DNA from: Brachypodius melanocephalos
Taxonomy: Eukaryota > Chordata > Aves > Passeriformes > Pycnonotidae
Assembly: GCA_013398615.1 (NCBI GenBank)
Contig: VZSR01003282.1
Location: 6,591,872 to 6,655,871, forward strand
Direction of reading: 5' to 3'
Length of the DNA stretch: 64,000 nt
Within the stretch, counting starts at the first letter, position 1; each line of letters starts with the position of its first letter. Made by a program: the position numbers and the translations under genes. Positions 22,501 through 37,340 of the stretch are shown here, piece after piece. The notes under the pieces are model-generated. The model had not been told where the DNA came from and made no database searches. It saw nothing but the letters and a program-made list of their open reading frames with translations.

Positions 22501-25500
22501 CTCTTGGTCGCTTAAAGTTTGTATTGTCTCTTCCCTGATTTAATGCTCTCTCATGCTGAAGTTCCACTCATGCTGTGGGGAAGAAAATACAGCATTTAGG
22601 GAGAGACTTTAGATTGACTCTTAACTCTTCATGTTTGGGTAATTTGCAGGTTGAAATGCTGCCTCGTGTAGACAACATTTCTCATCTCAGGCTTTTCCCT
22701 CACTGGAGCTGGTCTCACCTTTTCACCAGAACACATATTGTAATCATGAGTGATTGTGGGTATAAATCTCATGGCTGCTTTTTCCATAAGTAACCTGAAC
22801 AATTTGAGAGTAAATAATGTCAAAAATGTGACCTTTGTCCCTAATCCTGCCATTTTGAAAAAGCATTTTGAGGGATGTTTTTAAATGCAACACTTCTGCA
22901 GCATTGTCAAATTTACAGTTCAGTCCTTGCTTCCATAAGCTTTTAAAGCAATAACATTGACAGTTCAAGCAAGGAGAGTTATTCAGTTCTGCACAGATCC
23001 TGAGATTCAATGAAATTATGATGTCAGGAAGATTCAAGCCTTGCTTTAGTTGAATGAAAATATTGACAGAAAACAAATAAAATCCAATTTTTCTAGTGAA
23101 CACAACCGTTTCATCTCATGCATCCAGGCGCTCTTCTTGGATGTGACAATGTGAGTTGAGAATATTGTTTTATCAAATACCATTCCAGCCGTAGAATCCC
23201 ATATCCTGCAAGTGAAAACTCCTTTAATGTTCTGGTTTCTTGCAGTTTTCTATGATGCCCACTGTAGGAAATATTTCTGAGGTAAACAAGTAATAAACCT
23301 GTCACTGAATGAATTCTGTTTGTTCAAAGAGACGATGACTGTCCTTGCTGCAAAAGCTGTACTTTCAGCTTCATGAAAGATGGAACTGCAGGAAGAGAAA
23401 TTGCACTCAAAATATGTTTCTCTGAGCACTTGTATTAAACCTGAGTTTTTCACAACTGTTTGTAACAAGTACAGCATATTTTTTCTTTAATATTAGAATA
23501 AATAAGTAAATGAGCACAGCTTGAAATTTGGAAGCTTCTCCCATCTAATTTATTTAATGGATTTATTTAACATATCAATGTATTACAGCTGAAACTATGG
23601 AATGCTTGATGGAAATTAGTATTTGGATTCAACATGCCTATAATTAAACCAGAGTTGATAAGCTTAAGCCATGTTGTCAATAAGAGCCATGGGAGGGCAA
23701 AATGGTAAAAATTATGTCTAAATCCATCTAGTAGATAAAATGACGCTTCTTTGCCAGTAATTCCACTACAGTTTGAGGAGAGAAGATATATTTCAAACTG
23801 TGCCTATTTAAAAAAATATATTACAAAATATAAATTTAGTAGGGATTATTTGGAGGATGAGCTTCCTTCTAAGGTGCACAGATGGGCTGGGATTGGAGTT
23901 TTTTAACACTCGAACTATTTTGCAAGCAGGGGAAGCCACAGAGGTGACAGGTTGGCATGGGCACCACTGAACAAAGCAGACACTTACACGTGCTCCTCAC
24001 CTGCATGCTTGCTAAGAGTTTAGGTGTGTAACATTTCCATTTGATCCATCAGCATGTGCTTAACAGCTTCATGTGTGAAAGCAATCAGGAAAAGAAAACA
24101 AAGCATCCAGCATCTGTGTGGGGCCTTTCAGGCAGCAAACAAATGGCTAATAAACCATTGACCCAAACCAATTGCTGCCAAATGGGCACACACAGGGGGC
24201 ATCAGCACAGCATGGAGAGAGGAAAGCCACCTTTATCAAGCTGCAGCATTGCCACACAGATAAAGAAGAAGGTAGCTGCAGTATTTTAAATATCATTAGG
24301 TTACAATTTTACAGAGGAGTACAAGCCTGTGAGTTACACAGGAGCCACATTTGATATGGTGGAATGTATCATTTGGTCAAATTAGGATGCCTGGGGCATG
24401 ACCAGTTGTCATCAAAGCCTCTCTGAGAAGAAGTGAAATCAGGTTTTCTCAGGAATCCCCTGAAAAAGCAGGATGTCAAAAGAACCACTATCATAGGAGT
24501 GGCTCCCATACTGCAGGAGGATGTTGAATACCATGGGCCACAGGTTCTGGAGGATTTTGATGCCTGGGCAGAAAAGGAGAAGTGAGAGCTGTGAGATTGT
24601 CTTGATTTCTTGTGGATATCCTCACTGTAGCTTTGGGATACACTGGGTGTTTTGGGAATGGACTCCTCTGCTGGTGCTGTAGCCAGCAAATGTCCCCAGC
24701 CAGTCACAGTGAAGTGACTCAGAAGCCACCCAGGTGGGAATTAGGAGAGCTCTGCTCATAATTGGGGTAGCATCTGTTGCAATGGGCTACTGTTCATTTG
24801 CTTAAAATGCAGACAAATTGCAGCTTGTGGTGAACCTTCTCATATGATAAATTGGCCCCTGTTCTGGACAGTTTGGCACTGAGACTTCTGTTATGTATTT
24901 TCCTGAAGGAAGGAGATAATGCTGTGGGTTTTACTGTGATTTCTCTACTGTAAATTTGATACTATTACTTTTTTCTTGTTTTCCATTCTGCTCATTCCTA
25001 TGAAATAAGGATAAAAATAATCTTAGAAGCGAGGCTTATACATTGTTTTTCCAGTATTTGAGATGCAAAAGCCATGCCAAACTTATTTTCAGACTGTTTT
25101 CTTCCATTTTCACTCCCTTACCTGCTCATGTTTCTAGGCAATACAGAACTACAGTAAAAAAAGGCAGTGTGGGCTTGCACCCTCAGCAATGTTTTGATCC
25201 TTTGCTCTTTCTGTAACTGTGAATAACACACAGTTTACTTTTGTTGATGACAAACAGGCATTGTGGGTTGCCCTGGAATACAGACAAGTGCTGTGTCTGG
25301 CCTTAGAACTCTGATAAACACTCCTCTTTATACAGCATTTTCTATTAGATCTGGCAACAGCATTAAATTCAAATGCAACTGTCAGGCAACCTTCTTGCAT
25401 ATTCTATCAGTCCCAAATTGCCAAACAATGTCAGGAATTGGAGTAATTCAGAATATAAAACTGAATTCGTAGGGCAGCTGGCCTTTGTCTCTGCACGAGG

Positions 25501-28500
25501 CTAACCCGGATTTCACATTACCAAGCTGAGATGCTTCAAGTCGTATTAGAGATTTGTAACATCTTTAGTCAGACCTTGCATCTCTATCTAAGATGCTTGT
25601 TTGAATGTGGCCATCTGTGAATTGCTGACAGACTTTCTGAGCTCGCAGCATATGTTTGTGCAAATGAATATAAAATAGAGCATAGAAAAGTATGCATTGG
25701 GAGGCTGATGGTGAAAGGGATTGAAGGCTCCAGGACTGGGTTGGACTCTGGACTCAGGTTTAAGCAGATCTGTTGTATAGTTGGTCGTAGCTCAGGGCTT
25801 TAGGGCAATGGCTCTGTGCATGTAGATACAACCTGGGAGAGTTGATAAATGAGGAAAAGGGCTTGTAAGCAAATTCTGCCCATTTTTAAATATGGACAGT
25901 ACAGAGTTAACCTAGCTTTTACTGTCTAGAATGGAGCAGCCAGTAGATATCCTTCTTTTAACCTCACAACTAGTCTCAAGAGCTGCTTCAGCAGGCAGAA
26001 TCAAGCATCCCTTATTAGTTCCCTCCTCTGACTGGATTACTGAATGAAATTCTGTGGCCTCCATTATTCAGGAGGTCAGACTTGAAGATAATGGTGGCCC
26101 TGCTGCCTATGAAATCTGATACTTGTGCAGTTCTAGAGGGTTAAGGATCAGGAACTGGATTTTGGTGTCATGCCCTGGCATTATCTCTCCTTGTTATTCA
26201 GCTCTGTAATGCTGTGAAGCCACACTATTACTTGTGTGATTCCCAGAGGGGAAAATGATTTGCAGCATTTTACTATTCTTTACAAGCCAACAACCAGAGA
26301 AAGCAAGATCTGGCATAACTTTTCAAAGATGATGGGCAAAATGGGAGTGAAAAAGCAAAACTGGTAATTAGTGGCTACTTTCAGTCATGGCTGTGTTTTT
26401 AGTGTGGCTAATTCTGTGTCTCAGTTTCATTTCAGCCTGATGGTTTTTACCTTTCCTGTAGTGCTTTGCAATGCAGTGAGAGTGCTTTGGAGGACAGGCT
26501 ATCATTATGGTGTGTCACCTCTATTTTCTAGGTAGAAATGACTACCAACAGTTTGACAAACTTTCTTCCTCCCCAGTGGAAGAACTGTGTGCAGAGTAGC
26601 TGGAAACATTGTGAAGGAAAAGTAGCAAGGGAAGCAGGGCAGTTCAGAGAAGGAACCAGGCAGAATTGTTTCACCATCTGCTGCAGCAGCCAATTGCCTT
26701 GAGCTGCTCTCCTTTCCATGGCTTTTGGGATGGAGGGAAGAGCTGCTGTACTTTTAATAGAAATGTATCAGCTTTAAAATGACTGCCCTTTTGGCCAGAG
26801 GAATATGCTGCACTGAAAACACTAATTTAAAACCAAGAATTTCTAAAAAAAAAAAAAAGTATGAATAGTATGAATGAGAGGGCCGTTTCAAAGAACAAAG
26901 ATGCTTTTATATTTATTTTGGGTTAAGCTTGTTTGTAGGAAATCTATCTGTTCCTGTTCTCTCTGCACTAATACATCAGAGTGTGACTTGTCTTGTCTGC
27001 TTGCATTAATAACGTTGCTTTATGATAAATGTTATAACACAGCATGGCTCAGATGAGTTTCCTCATGCCTTCAATGCAAAACTGTCACAATGGAACCTTA
27101 AAGGATGTGCATCTTTTGATTCACCACTCCATCAGCTCTGTGCTGATCCTCCAGCCATTTTTAGAGCTATTTATTTTATCTTTGCCATGCATTGCTTTGC
27201 TTTTGCTTTTAGAATCCCAATGGAATTTTCAAACTGATCTATCAAAGACCAAGGTGATCTGGTATGAATAAAAGAAAAGAAATAGGAAGAAGAAAAGTGG
27301 GACATTTGAGACCTGTCAAATTGTTGTATCATGGTCTTCACATTAGGGCCAAAACTCAAGAAGGAAAGTTTGGTTTTTAACTATGGATTTTCCAGGACAG
27401 AGAAGCATTCCAAAGAAGACCTGGGAAACTCTTTCTGAGAACTGTCCCAACCAGTGCAGACCACATGATAAGTCTAAGAACAATGTCTCGATTATTTTGT
27501 TTTGTATACAGTAGAACAAGAGAATATAATCCTCTGGCTCTCTCATAAAATATAAAATATCAGATTAATTTTCTTGCAAAAATGTATCAGATTTTTTTAT
27601 TTATAAAAGTCTCTGGCATTTCCCAGTTCAGCACAGGAAAATTCTAAAATGTGTGTTGAGACATTTCTTGCCAAACTCTGTTTGTAGTATTTACATCCAC
27701 TGTGGGATGTCTTGGGTTGTGCCATTGACACATTACGGGGAAGTTGCCTTTCCCTAGAAGTGGCACAAGTGGTGGAACATCTCCTGAAATGGGAAATTTC
27801 TTCACGGAGGAGCTATAGGGCACGAGTGGGGGGAGCACAGAAACAAAGCTAAGAGCTGGTTCTAGCTAGAATTTCCATATCCCAGAAATAGTAATACTTA
27901 ACCCACCAGGATTTGTGAATCATATTCAAATGAAATTGCAATGTATGAATATTGTGCCAAATTTCTATTAGCTATTTTGAAGTTATACATTTTGTCATAT
28001 GAAGTCTGCTAAAATTGTTCCTAATCTCCTGCCTGCCTGTTTAATTTTAACCAACGTTGACAGCAAGAGCTGGTAGAAGCATTCTGAATTAAAATTAAAG
28101 GTCTGTGCAGAAAAAACCCAAACTATTTTTGTAAAATAACTAATTAAGTTTGTTGAATGGACACCATTTGCAACACACTCCAAGTCCTGTTAAACAAAGA
28201 TAATGATGTAATAGACCTCCACAACATCCAGACACCAGAGGCAGGCATTTCTCTATAAAATTCAGGGACTAGACTGTCCTCTCATATTCTGTCTCCTTCA
28301 CTTTCTGTATGTACACGCAGACATATAATTATAAATGACATGTCATTTTTTGAGGGCAGAATTTGGTTCTGAGTTAGGTACAGTGTGTTGGTGGAACTAA
28401 TAGCTATAATATTTCTTTTGAAATGTTATAGTCTGTCTCCTGTTTCTATTTTGTTTGCCCTCTAGGTAAGCAAAACCATTTATGGTGAACTGATATCAAG

Positions 28501-31500
28501 TGAGACATGACTGTAGTGATTGTATAAGTTAGGAAAACTGAAAGTTGAAGTTAAATTTTTTAGATTATCCTCTGCTCAGCAGTCAGTGCATGAACTGTTG
28601 ACAAAAGAAGAAATCACTCTGCAAAATGAGAGGCATATATTTTGATTAAAGGTCTTGTAAGCACACAAACCATGCATGAAAGTGGTAAAGGATTGATTTT
28701 ACTGGCAAAAATAGTAGTTTTGCCACAAAAACCTTAACATTGTATCATTTGAAGAGATACCATCACTCAAACATCTTGTGTGTTAGACTGATAATGCTTC
28801 AATAGTAATATCTAAGGGTGAAACGAAAATCAAATGGAAGTGTGTGTGGAGCCACTCCACAGATCTGTTCCTTTGTGTGTTAGAAATGTGATTCTCCACA
28901 TACTGAGGAAAATGCACATCAGTGTCATTTCTGGTGCCCTTCATGCACAGAGTGTGACAGTGTGTAGCAAAAGGTCTCAGAACTGCTGAAACAGAAAATT
29001 CTCTTGTGTTTTACAATCTTTGCGCTCTTCCCATTTTTAGATGCAAGAAGAGAAGAGATGCATGATAAGAGAAAGGGAAACCGAGGGAAATCTTGATTTC
29101 TTTGGGACTATATGACTTCAGCTGTCACTGTCCTGTGCTAGTTATTGTCCCCATCTGTGTCTGGGTGTGCTACTTTTTGAATTTGTGCAGGCTGGAACAG
29201 CCAGTCAGGAGCTGCTGGGACTCAGAAAACCCATTGTGGCATTAAGTAATTGTGTTTTCTCAAGTGGGATTCAGCTCCCAAGTGGAGGGGATGCCAGGCA
29301 CTCAGAGATACTGTTCCCTGCATCCTCCTCTCCCCCAGCCATGTTTCCTTCAGACATCTGTGGAACTTATCCACACAGCTGGAAGAGAGAGGAGCAAAGC
29401 ACATATAAGAGTGATGAAAAGTTCTTGCTGTGGCCCTGTGGGTGTGTGGAATCACGTGCTTATCTTGACCCGTCCAATTTATTTACCAGATCTTTAAAAA
29501 CCAATTCAGCATTACTTAGATGACTTCCTATTTGTGCTGGAAATGCCTGCATTTGCATTTGATGCATTCAAAAGATGTAAATCCATTGAATAAGGCAGAG
29601 TCTAATTGAAAGAGATGATTTTTTAATCAAACTTAAACCAGTCTAATATATTATTTTTCTTTTTTATGAGGACCTGCCTCCCTGGAAGTCCTTTTGTATC
29701 CAATAATTTGTAACTCCTGTGAAGATACAATATCCATTGCCTGGGAACAGAAGGCACTGGTTTAGCAGAAGAACACAGGCTGCCATCAGAGGCTGTGCAG
29801 CTGACAGCCTGATGCCAGGCCAATAGCCTGGGAGGTTAAATCTGGACTGGACTCTTCAAGGCCAAGAGAAGTCTTGTTCCTGCTCTATGTGTTGTGCCCA
29901 TGCTGTGGCAGTGACACACTGCTGCTCTCTGTGCTGGGAAATCCTCTCAGGGATTCATGGGCTCAAGGCAGGAGTCATGATGTTGGCTTGTTCCTTGGCT
30001 GATAAATTCAGTCCCACAAAAAATTCCACAGAAGGTCTTGGTTGGGTTGAAGGTTTTCCACTGGGGTCTATCAGAACTTTCCAGTTTCTTCTCTGTAGCT
30101 GAGTATCTCACAGTGGGATCCCTCCAAGAACAGGAAATGAATTTCGCAAAGACACTGTGTGTTAGGGTTAAGCTGTCCTTGGGACCTGAGCTCACACACA
30201 CCACATTCACTTTCATCATTCAAATGATCCAAAGTCATTCTTCTCTTTTAAACTCAGTTTGGTTTAGATCTTATTTTGTCCCCCATTCTATTGAAAGACT
30301 CTGCATTTCAAAACCAAACTGTGTCAGAGGATGCCACTCCTGGCTTTGGCCCAGGTTCTTCACTCAAGTGTCTTTCCCTGTCTCTGCAGAAGGCAGCAGT
30401 GCTGTGGCCCCTCATGAAGCTGACACAAATTTTACCACTTTTTGTTGTCTGGTGCAGAATGGACTACAGCAAACCTACCTCTTTCACTAGAAAATTATTT
30501 TGGAAAAAGCTCATTATTGATCATAGGAGAGGAGTAACTTGGTTGAAAAGATGCTTTTGACTTGTAGTTAAAAAAAAAATCTCAAATTAACATGCATTTG
30601 ATAAACCTTTGGTTTTTTATGATTTCTTTTCTGCTCTGGATACAGATCCTGAGACCATTGTTCTATTATAACCTCATCTTTGTTTGGGAGATATCAAGCA
30701 GTTGAAGATATTTTAAATCTATGTAGCATAACACTCTTTTTGATAAGGAGGTGAAATGTGTTTTCCGAACAGATTTTTATGTCTTAGATTTTATTTCAAT
30801 CAAGCCTACAATTTCATAATTTTATCAAACTGTCTGCTAGTTACTCTCCTTCCTGTGAGGTTTGTTTCATACAAAATGTTATTTGTATTCAAATAGTAGC
30901 TTCTGGTGTATCATTTTTACAAAGGATTAAATTTACTCCTGAATTAATAAGCCTTGGACTGTGAGAACATGCATTTAAAATACAATTCTGTAGAAACCTT
31001 CTACTTTAAAACATAATTCTCACAAAGCTTCCCTGTAATAATGGATGATATGCAGGTTTTGTGGCATTATCCCAGATCTAGAAAATGCAATGCCTAACGC
31101 CCTGCTTTCATCACCTGTCCTAAGATCACGCAGACCAGGGAACACAAACTGTATCTTCCCCAGCTCACAGGCCTCTAAAGCTCCCTTCCACCAAATTGCT
31201 CAGTGGAACTACAGTATTTAATAGTATTTCTATACTTTTGTTGTTTAAAGGTTTCTTCCTCTGGAGAAACAGTCTCTGTTTCCTTGAGTTGTTAGTTAAG
31301 CCTTGCCTGCTCAGCCTCCTGAACATTGATTTGGCTTGCAGGCTGGAAACCAATGGGATCTTCCTGGCTTGGGAGGCTGTAGAAAAGTCTGTGCTCAGAT
31401 TTAGTGATGTTGGGCATAGCTCCTTCCTGCTGTCTGGGAGGACAGGTTCTGTGTAGAATTCCCTGAGAGCCCCACGCAGCCCATCCCAGCTCCCAGTGTT

Positions 31501-34500
31501 GCACAAACATGGACAATAACTGGGGTTCTGACTTGAGGCTATCAAAAAACACTGTAAACTGCATTATTTTCAGAGGCAGAGAATCAGACTTCAGTGAGGA
31601 GGCTGGAGCTGAGCTGAGCTGTAGACTTCACCCTCCTGTGGCTTTCACTGAACTCCCACCGAGGTTCTCATCACCTTCTCATGTTTCTGCTGCCTGCGTG
31701 AGAGGGAAAATATTGTAATAGAATAATGTGCTGTCATTCTTAAAGGAGAAACTTTGCTTTAGGACAGGCTGTGAGATAATCAATAGTTCTAACACACAGA
31801 CTTCCAGATGATATACAGAGTTTCTGGAGTTGTGTTTGTAAAAAAATTGAAGGACTTGTGTGAGGAAACCTGTTGGTTTAGGAACTGTATATTAAAGGGG
31901 TAGAATGCAGAAAAGCTGCAAACTTCTCCTCTTTATTCCACTGTACATGACTTTCAGGGATTTACCCACTTATTTAAAAGAAAGGTAACAGTAATTATAA
32001 TTTATAGCCCAAATGGGAGAATGTTGTAAATTAAGCAAGATTTGATGTATGAAGAAAAATATTTCATTCAATTGGTGCTGTGAAAAACAGCTTATTAGGG
32101 AGGAGATATTACAGGACCCTACCTCTAAAAAGAATACAAAATTGGAAAGCTTATAATGTCTTTTCAGCTGAAGTGACTGCTGGTCAGAATGAATCGTGCA
32201 TTGGCCAGGAATTCACAGACCCATGGCAGATGTGATTTCTGGGCCAGTTTGTAAAAAGATCAAACTGGAAATGTGTATTAGTTTTGTTCATTTTATATAA
32301 GGGATAAAAAACCCCAAACACTGAGGATCTGTGCATCATCTCTTACTAACCTTCCACTACAACAGTTGCAAGTGATGGGATTTGTTTCTTGTGAGCCTTC
32401 TATTCATTGCAGGGACAGTAGCTGCAGTTTTCTGTGGTTTATGACCTCTAAACACTCCTCTGCTGGCATTATTGGGATCCATTCTTCACTTTAGCTTAGC
32501 AAGTTCTTATTTCACATTAATAAGCTCTTTTAATCTACTCTTTACTTCTCTTGTTTAAAACCATATTCAATAATTTCTTTGTAAACAGATTCAAAGCAGG
32601 AAAGCAGATGATTTCTGAGCAACTTGAAGTATTGATTTAGCAAATTTCTGGCACAGCCACATCTTGAGCCCGTGGTTCTGCCCATGGCCATTGCAAGAAA
32701 CACTGACACCAGCTGAGAAAGAGAGTTTGTTGAGCGTGATGTCTTTCAAGTCATGGCAGTTTATTTTAGAAATATTGCCCAAAACCTGATAAGCTTGAAA
32801 ACCCATTTTTGCAAGTGAACTCTACAGAAAAGAAAAGAATCGACTATTTTAATGAGCCTTGCTGTGGTATAAAATAATTGTGGGTTTACTCATGAAGAAC
32901 ATCACGACAATGTTTGTCCAAATGTATAAATTATCAACTCTTGGCAGATAATTATTGAAAAGAAGTAATTGGCCAATAAAATTTTTATGGTTCTAGGGAC
33001 TCTTCAAAATTTGCGAGCGTATGAAATGTCATTAATTATCTCTGTGAACTCCTGGGACCTCAGCTGCTCTCATGTCTGCAAGAATAGACTTCTAAATCTG
33101 ACTCCTGCAGAACCAGGAAAACATATTAGTCTTCAGCCTTTCACCCCAGTTTCAGATCAGTGTCTCCTAAATGTTTTTGTGTTATGGTTTAAAAAAATAA
33201 TAAATAAGATTGATAATATAGTTCTTGGACTCAATGCAGACTCTTCCTCCCTTTAGTCATTAGGAAAATATTTTCTCTAACTGATCATGTTGTAAAACGT
33301 GTTATTTCAAACCACAGATATTGACAATTATTATAAATCAAGCTGAACAGACATAATTAAAATTTAATTTTAAGTTTGTCAAGGTCTTTGGAAGCGTATC
33401 GTACAGGCCATCTGTGTCTAGCTTGTGGCTTGTTTCCAGCTGACTTCGGGCCAAAAGTTGACATTATTGTTGAATCCCTTTTCAAAAACAATTCCCAGGC
33501 ACTTCAGATGGTGAGTGCCCATTAAGCTGATTAAAAATTCAATGGAGTTTCCAGAATTTGTCATTAAATATGTGTTGTGGGAAGAAATGGTTCTAAGAAC
33601 TGAGATACTTTTAACCAATATTGCTGCCTAATTGCTTCTGATTTCCTCTGCAGTGGTGACAAATTCAGTGCCTGGCGTTGCCATCATGCACCTCCTGACA
33701 GCCCCACTGAGAAGGATGAAACATCAAAGGGACAACATGAGTCTCTAGGGGCATTTCACGTGTGCATCAGCTTGGTGGTCATGTGGAAAGAAAGAGAGTC
33801 TGGATTTGAGGGCAGGCTTGCATTCTTGAATTTGCCATGCACTTGTGCCATGAACTCGTGCTAAGTCAGTGCAGCTTTTACACTTTGTTCCTGAACAATG
33901 AGGTTTACAAAGTGTCAGATGCTCTCCAAATGCACAGGGGAATGTACATTTATAGTGAATACCCCAGATCTGTGAGGTGAAAGCAGTTTCTCTAGGCTCT
34001 TCTCCTACAAACCCTTATCTGTATTTCACTTTTTATTTGGTGTGTTTTTTCTCATAGACATCAGCAGCCTGTTTGCAGTATACAGTAAAGCATGTGCTTC
34101 ACTCTCAAGTTCAAGGCTTCACTGACTCCAGCACAGTTGTACAGATATTCTGAGCAGGACTGGCACTAGGTCAAAAACACCCAAAGTGATTCATTGTAGG
34201 ATAAGACCTGAGCTGATACAGCCTCACGCTAGTATAGGTAGATGCCTATGTAGTTACTATAGTAATTCATTTATGAAAATTTAAAAAAAGAAAACAAACA
34301 ACCCTTTGCCTACTTTTTACATGTTTACTCTGGGCAAGCTCGAGTGCTGATGTAAATTTTCAGTATGAGTTTGCTTAGTAACTCTTACAAGACAGAAGTA
34401 AATTAGAATTATTGTTTTTTCTCTCAATATGGGCACAATTTGACAGTTCTGTTGAAAGAAATTCTACAAGCAGAACAGGGAGACAACTCCTAATGGCAAT

Positions 34501-35400
34501 GCTCATGACTAACAATATTCAGCAAGTCATGTCTTAATTATTTTTTTAACTTTCCTTTTGGTTATCTTATAACTGTTTATAACACACAGTCAAAAAGCCA
34601 GGGATTACCCATAAGTTAATAATTCTAATGCCCCTTCTGTAATTTTGACGGATAAAAAGCCACCAACCTCAGAAATCAAAACCAAATCCTCAAAATCCTT
34701 AGAATATCTCTTTTTGTCTTTTTGCTTTCAAATGTCTGAAAGCAGCCAAGAGATCATTGGATGTCATTACTGCTCAGCTATATTTCATAAATGTATTTTA
34801 ATTTTTAAAATGATGATTGCTTTAGGTGATTAGGTAAGTGTTCAATATGTTCGATATATTCAGATGCGAACTAAGTACTACTGTTCACGGATGAGGCATT
34901 ATAGTTACTATAGATAGTTTAATGAAAATGTCAGCTCAGTTTTCAGTAACACTCAAGAGAGAAAATTGAATTTAGGAATTATTGGAGAAGAAATTGAGAC
35001 TAGAACTGTCTGAAAGTGTTCTGTGAAAGTATGACAATATGCTCTTAACATATTCACTTCGTCAGCTCCTGCTGGCCAGTTTCAGAGCCCTTGATCTGAC
35101 CTAGTTTGGCTGTTCTTTCCTTTTCTGGTACTTGAACCTCAGACTGTGCTTTGTCACAAATCACATTGCTCTAAGTTGTTTTTATCATATGGTGAAAGAT
35201 TTTCTCTGATTTTTTTTCTTTTGATGATCTATTAAAAAAAATATAAAGAATGCTGAATGCAAGGAGGAAAGGCGATATCTCTTCTTGAAAACTCATTCTT
35301 AAGTATCCTATAGCAATTCTGGAAGTGAAAAGCAACTATTGACTGAGAAGATAATTGTACCCTGTGATCAGCCTGATGGAAGCCAATGAAACTTTCCCAG
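19581..35400. other. Long intronic stretch, no recognised gene or transposon
   Basis: Almost 16 kb of unique, AT-rich sequence. The longest open frames are 30038-30490 (plus, 150 codons) and 31165-31545 (minus, 126 codons); neither has a recognisable domain, and no convincing acceptor-donor pair frames them. The minus-strand frame at 24369-24707 is serine-rich and unrecognised. Simple-sequence features are minor: a 14-A run at 26845-26858, followed by the tandem pair AGTATGAAT AGTATGAAT at 26858-26875, and T-rich tracts near 18700 and 21780 just outside or inside this span. No tRNA, rRNA or snRNA was seen. Confidence 0.4.
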
Positions 35401-36120
35401 TGCAAAATGTTTGGCCGTTGCTTGGATGTCTGCAGCTGCATAAGCTTGTAGAATGCTTTTCAGTTACTAACAGATAGTACTATATGCTGTTCGAATGAAT
35501 TTATGCACATTTTGTAGGCAGCAACTGTATTACTTAAGTGGAAATCGTCTCGTAGTGATAAGCAGTCTTTACACTTTGCATTTAGATGTAAGTGCAGCAT
35601 GAAAGATGCTCTAAAGAAACTGCTGAATTGGTTCCTTACACCCTGACTGTCCTTCTGCCCTCAGTCACAATCTGTAGAGCAGAATGTTTTTGGTAGGATG
35701 GGGGTCAAACAAATTACCCTTAGAAGATTAAACTTTAATTATTTTGATTGAAGATGAAGATTAATTCTACCGTAACTCCAATTGTGTTTATTAATTGTGA
35801 TAAAATATCACGTGGGATTAGAAACCAGTAGCTGCTTCTGGTTCTGAACCAAAAATAATGACTCAGTACGTATTTGAAGATTGATTTCATTAATAAAATC
35901 TGTCACCAGTTTAACATTAATGCTTCAGGAAAGTGAAATCGGTGTGGCACAATATTACTTATCCTGCATTGATAACTGTGTTTGTAATCTGAGAACTTTG
36001 TCAGCAGAATTGGCAACTTGTAATTACATTGGCATGGCAATTGGAGTGTTTGAGTGTCAGATGATTAGAATTGATGAATTCTGGTTAATGAAAAGCCCTA
36101 AAGGTTAGTCAGTGATATTT
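35401..36120. promoter_or_regulatory. Candidate conserved regulatory element rich in homeodomain-type cores
   Basis: This unique AT-rich block contains many ATTA/TAAT cores. They include perfect TAATTA sites at 35736-35741 and 36021-36026, and ATTAATT-type sites near 35760-35800 and 35890-35920. There are no repeats. Paired or clustered homeodomain cores in long introns of neurally expressed genes are typical of conserved developmental enhancers. AT-richness alone also raises the count of such sites, so this is a prediction from composition only. The open frame at 35881-36108 is not regarded as coding. Confidence 0.25.
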
Positions 36121-36239
36121 ATATAATTGAAGACAATCTCAATTAACTGATAACAGTATTTTTATTTTAAAATTTTATTTCGTTACTCAGTTAAAGGTAA
36201 AAGTAAGGTTTTACTTTGTTTTCCATTCAGTAAAGAGGT

Positions 36240-36850
36240 TTATTTAGGTAGGATCAGTGAATTTGACAGTGTTTTTCACTCCCTCAGTCATCCACTATGG
36301 AAAGTTTATGCCCTTGCTTATGCTCTTCATCACACAGTGACCACCCCTGGACTTTTCTGGCTGGATGAAATTATAAATAAAGGAAGAATATGGCTTCATA
36401 ATCAGAATCACAAACACTGTATTAGCACAGCAGCTAAGCTGGCTGCCAAAGCATGCGGGTGTTTGAGGCGTTTCCTTAACTGCTGCTACAGGAGCAGCAG
36501 ACATGGAGACAGTAATTTTAGCAATTAGGATGGTCTGTATGTGAAGTGATTCATAATATGCTTGTTTGTATCTCATCAAAGCAGATACTGGGTGTTATTA
36601 TCTGTGAATGCTAAACACAGTGATTAATTACACTGATGTACAAGAAAACAAGATAACTTGCATTTTCATGATAAGAAAATGCTGATTCCCTTTGTCACTA
36701 TAATAAATGGTTCTGTCTTCCTTTGCTTGCCTGTTTAGATGTATGGAGATAATACTAATTACTTTATAATTAGCTATGTGTACAAATGAATATAGCCCAA
36801 CAAACGCATACATTTCAAAGAATTGCATTTCAGTCTGCAGGGAGCAGGAA
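36240..36850. promoter_or_regulatory. Second candidate enhancer-like block with TAATTA cluster
   Basis: TAATTA occurs at 36625-36630, 36756-36761 and 36767-36772, the last two only 11 bases apart, a spacing that would place two homeodomain proteins on the same face of the helix. The preceding 36300-36530 is less AT-rich and carries open frames on both strands (36337-36528 plus, 36295-36579 minus) without recognisable products. No repeat was recognised. Function is inferred from motif content only. Confidence 0.25.
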
Positions 36851-37340
36851 TTTGGAGCTATTAATCTGGATTCATAGTGAAAGAATAGAAAACCTAATAC
36901 TTTTCCTATGGTGAAGGGACTCCTGGCATATAATCTAAGGCCCTAAATACTGGAAAAATTAGAGGCAGAAAAAATATAAGCCACCTCCTGTCTTTCATTA
37001 AGCCGTTTAGAAGTGTTAAGCTTTAATCACTTTAACTACAGGGAGCTGAATCTGACACGGAGAGTCCAGTAATACCAGATACTTGTGCCAGGCTGGCAGA
37101 AGGCCTCTCCAAGGACCATTTGGGAAATCTGGGCCCTTCAGGCTTTTCTGGACCTGTACGTTCACAACTGAATTGCCTGTGACTGAGGGAATTCATGCCG
37201 CCATTGTATGAGGTTGTGCAAGTTCTGCAGAACTGGCTGAGGCACTTGTGGAGGTAAATTATCTGGATGGGGAAAACAACTGACATCTCTCTACTAAAGA
37301 GATTATAGGCCTGGTTAAATTTTAACTCAAAGAGGTGCTA

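Noticed and set aside
24369..24707. Serine-rich minus-strand frame (112 codons)
   Set aside because: Considered as a pseudogene or retroviral remnant, but no motif of either could be identified.
30038..30490. Longest open frame in the window (150 codons, plus strand)
   Set aside because: No recognisable domain, no splice signals framing it, atypical composition; length is within what 64 kb of six-frame sequence yields when alternative start codons are allowed.
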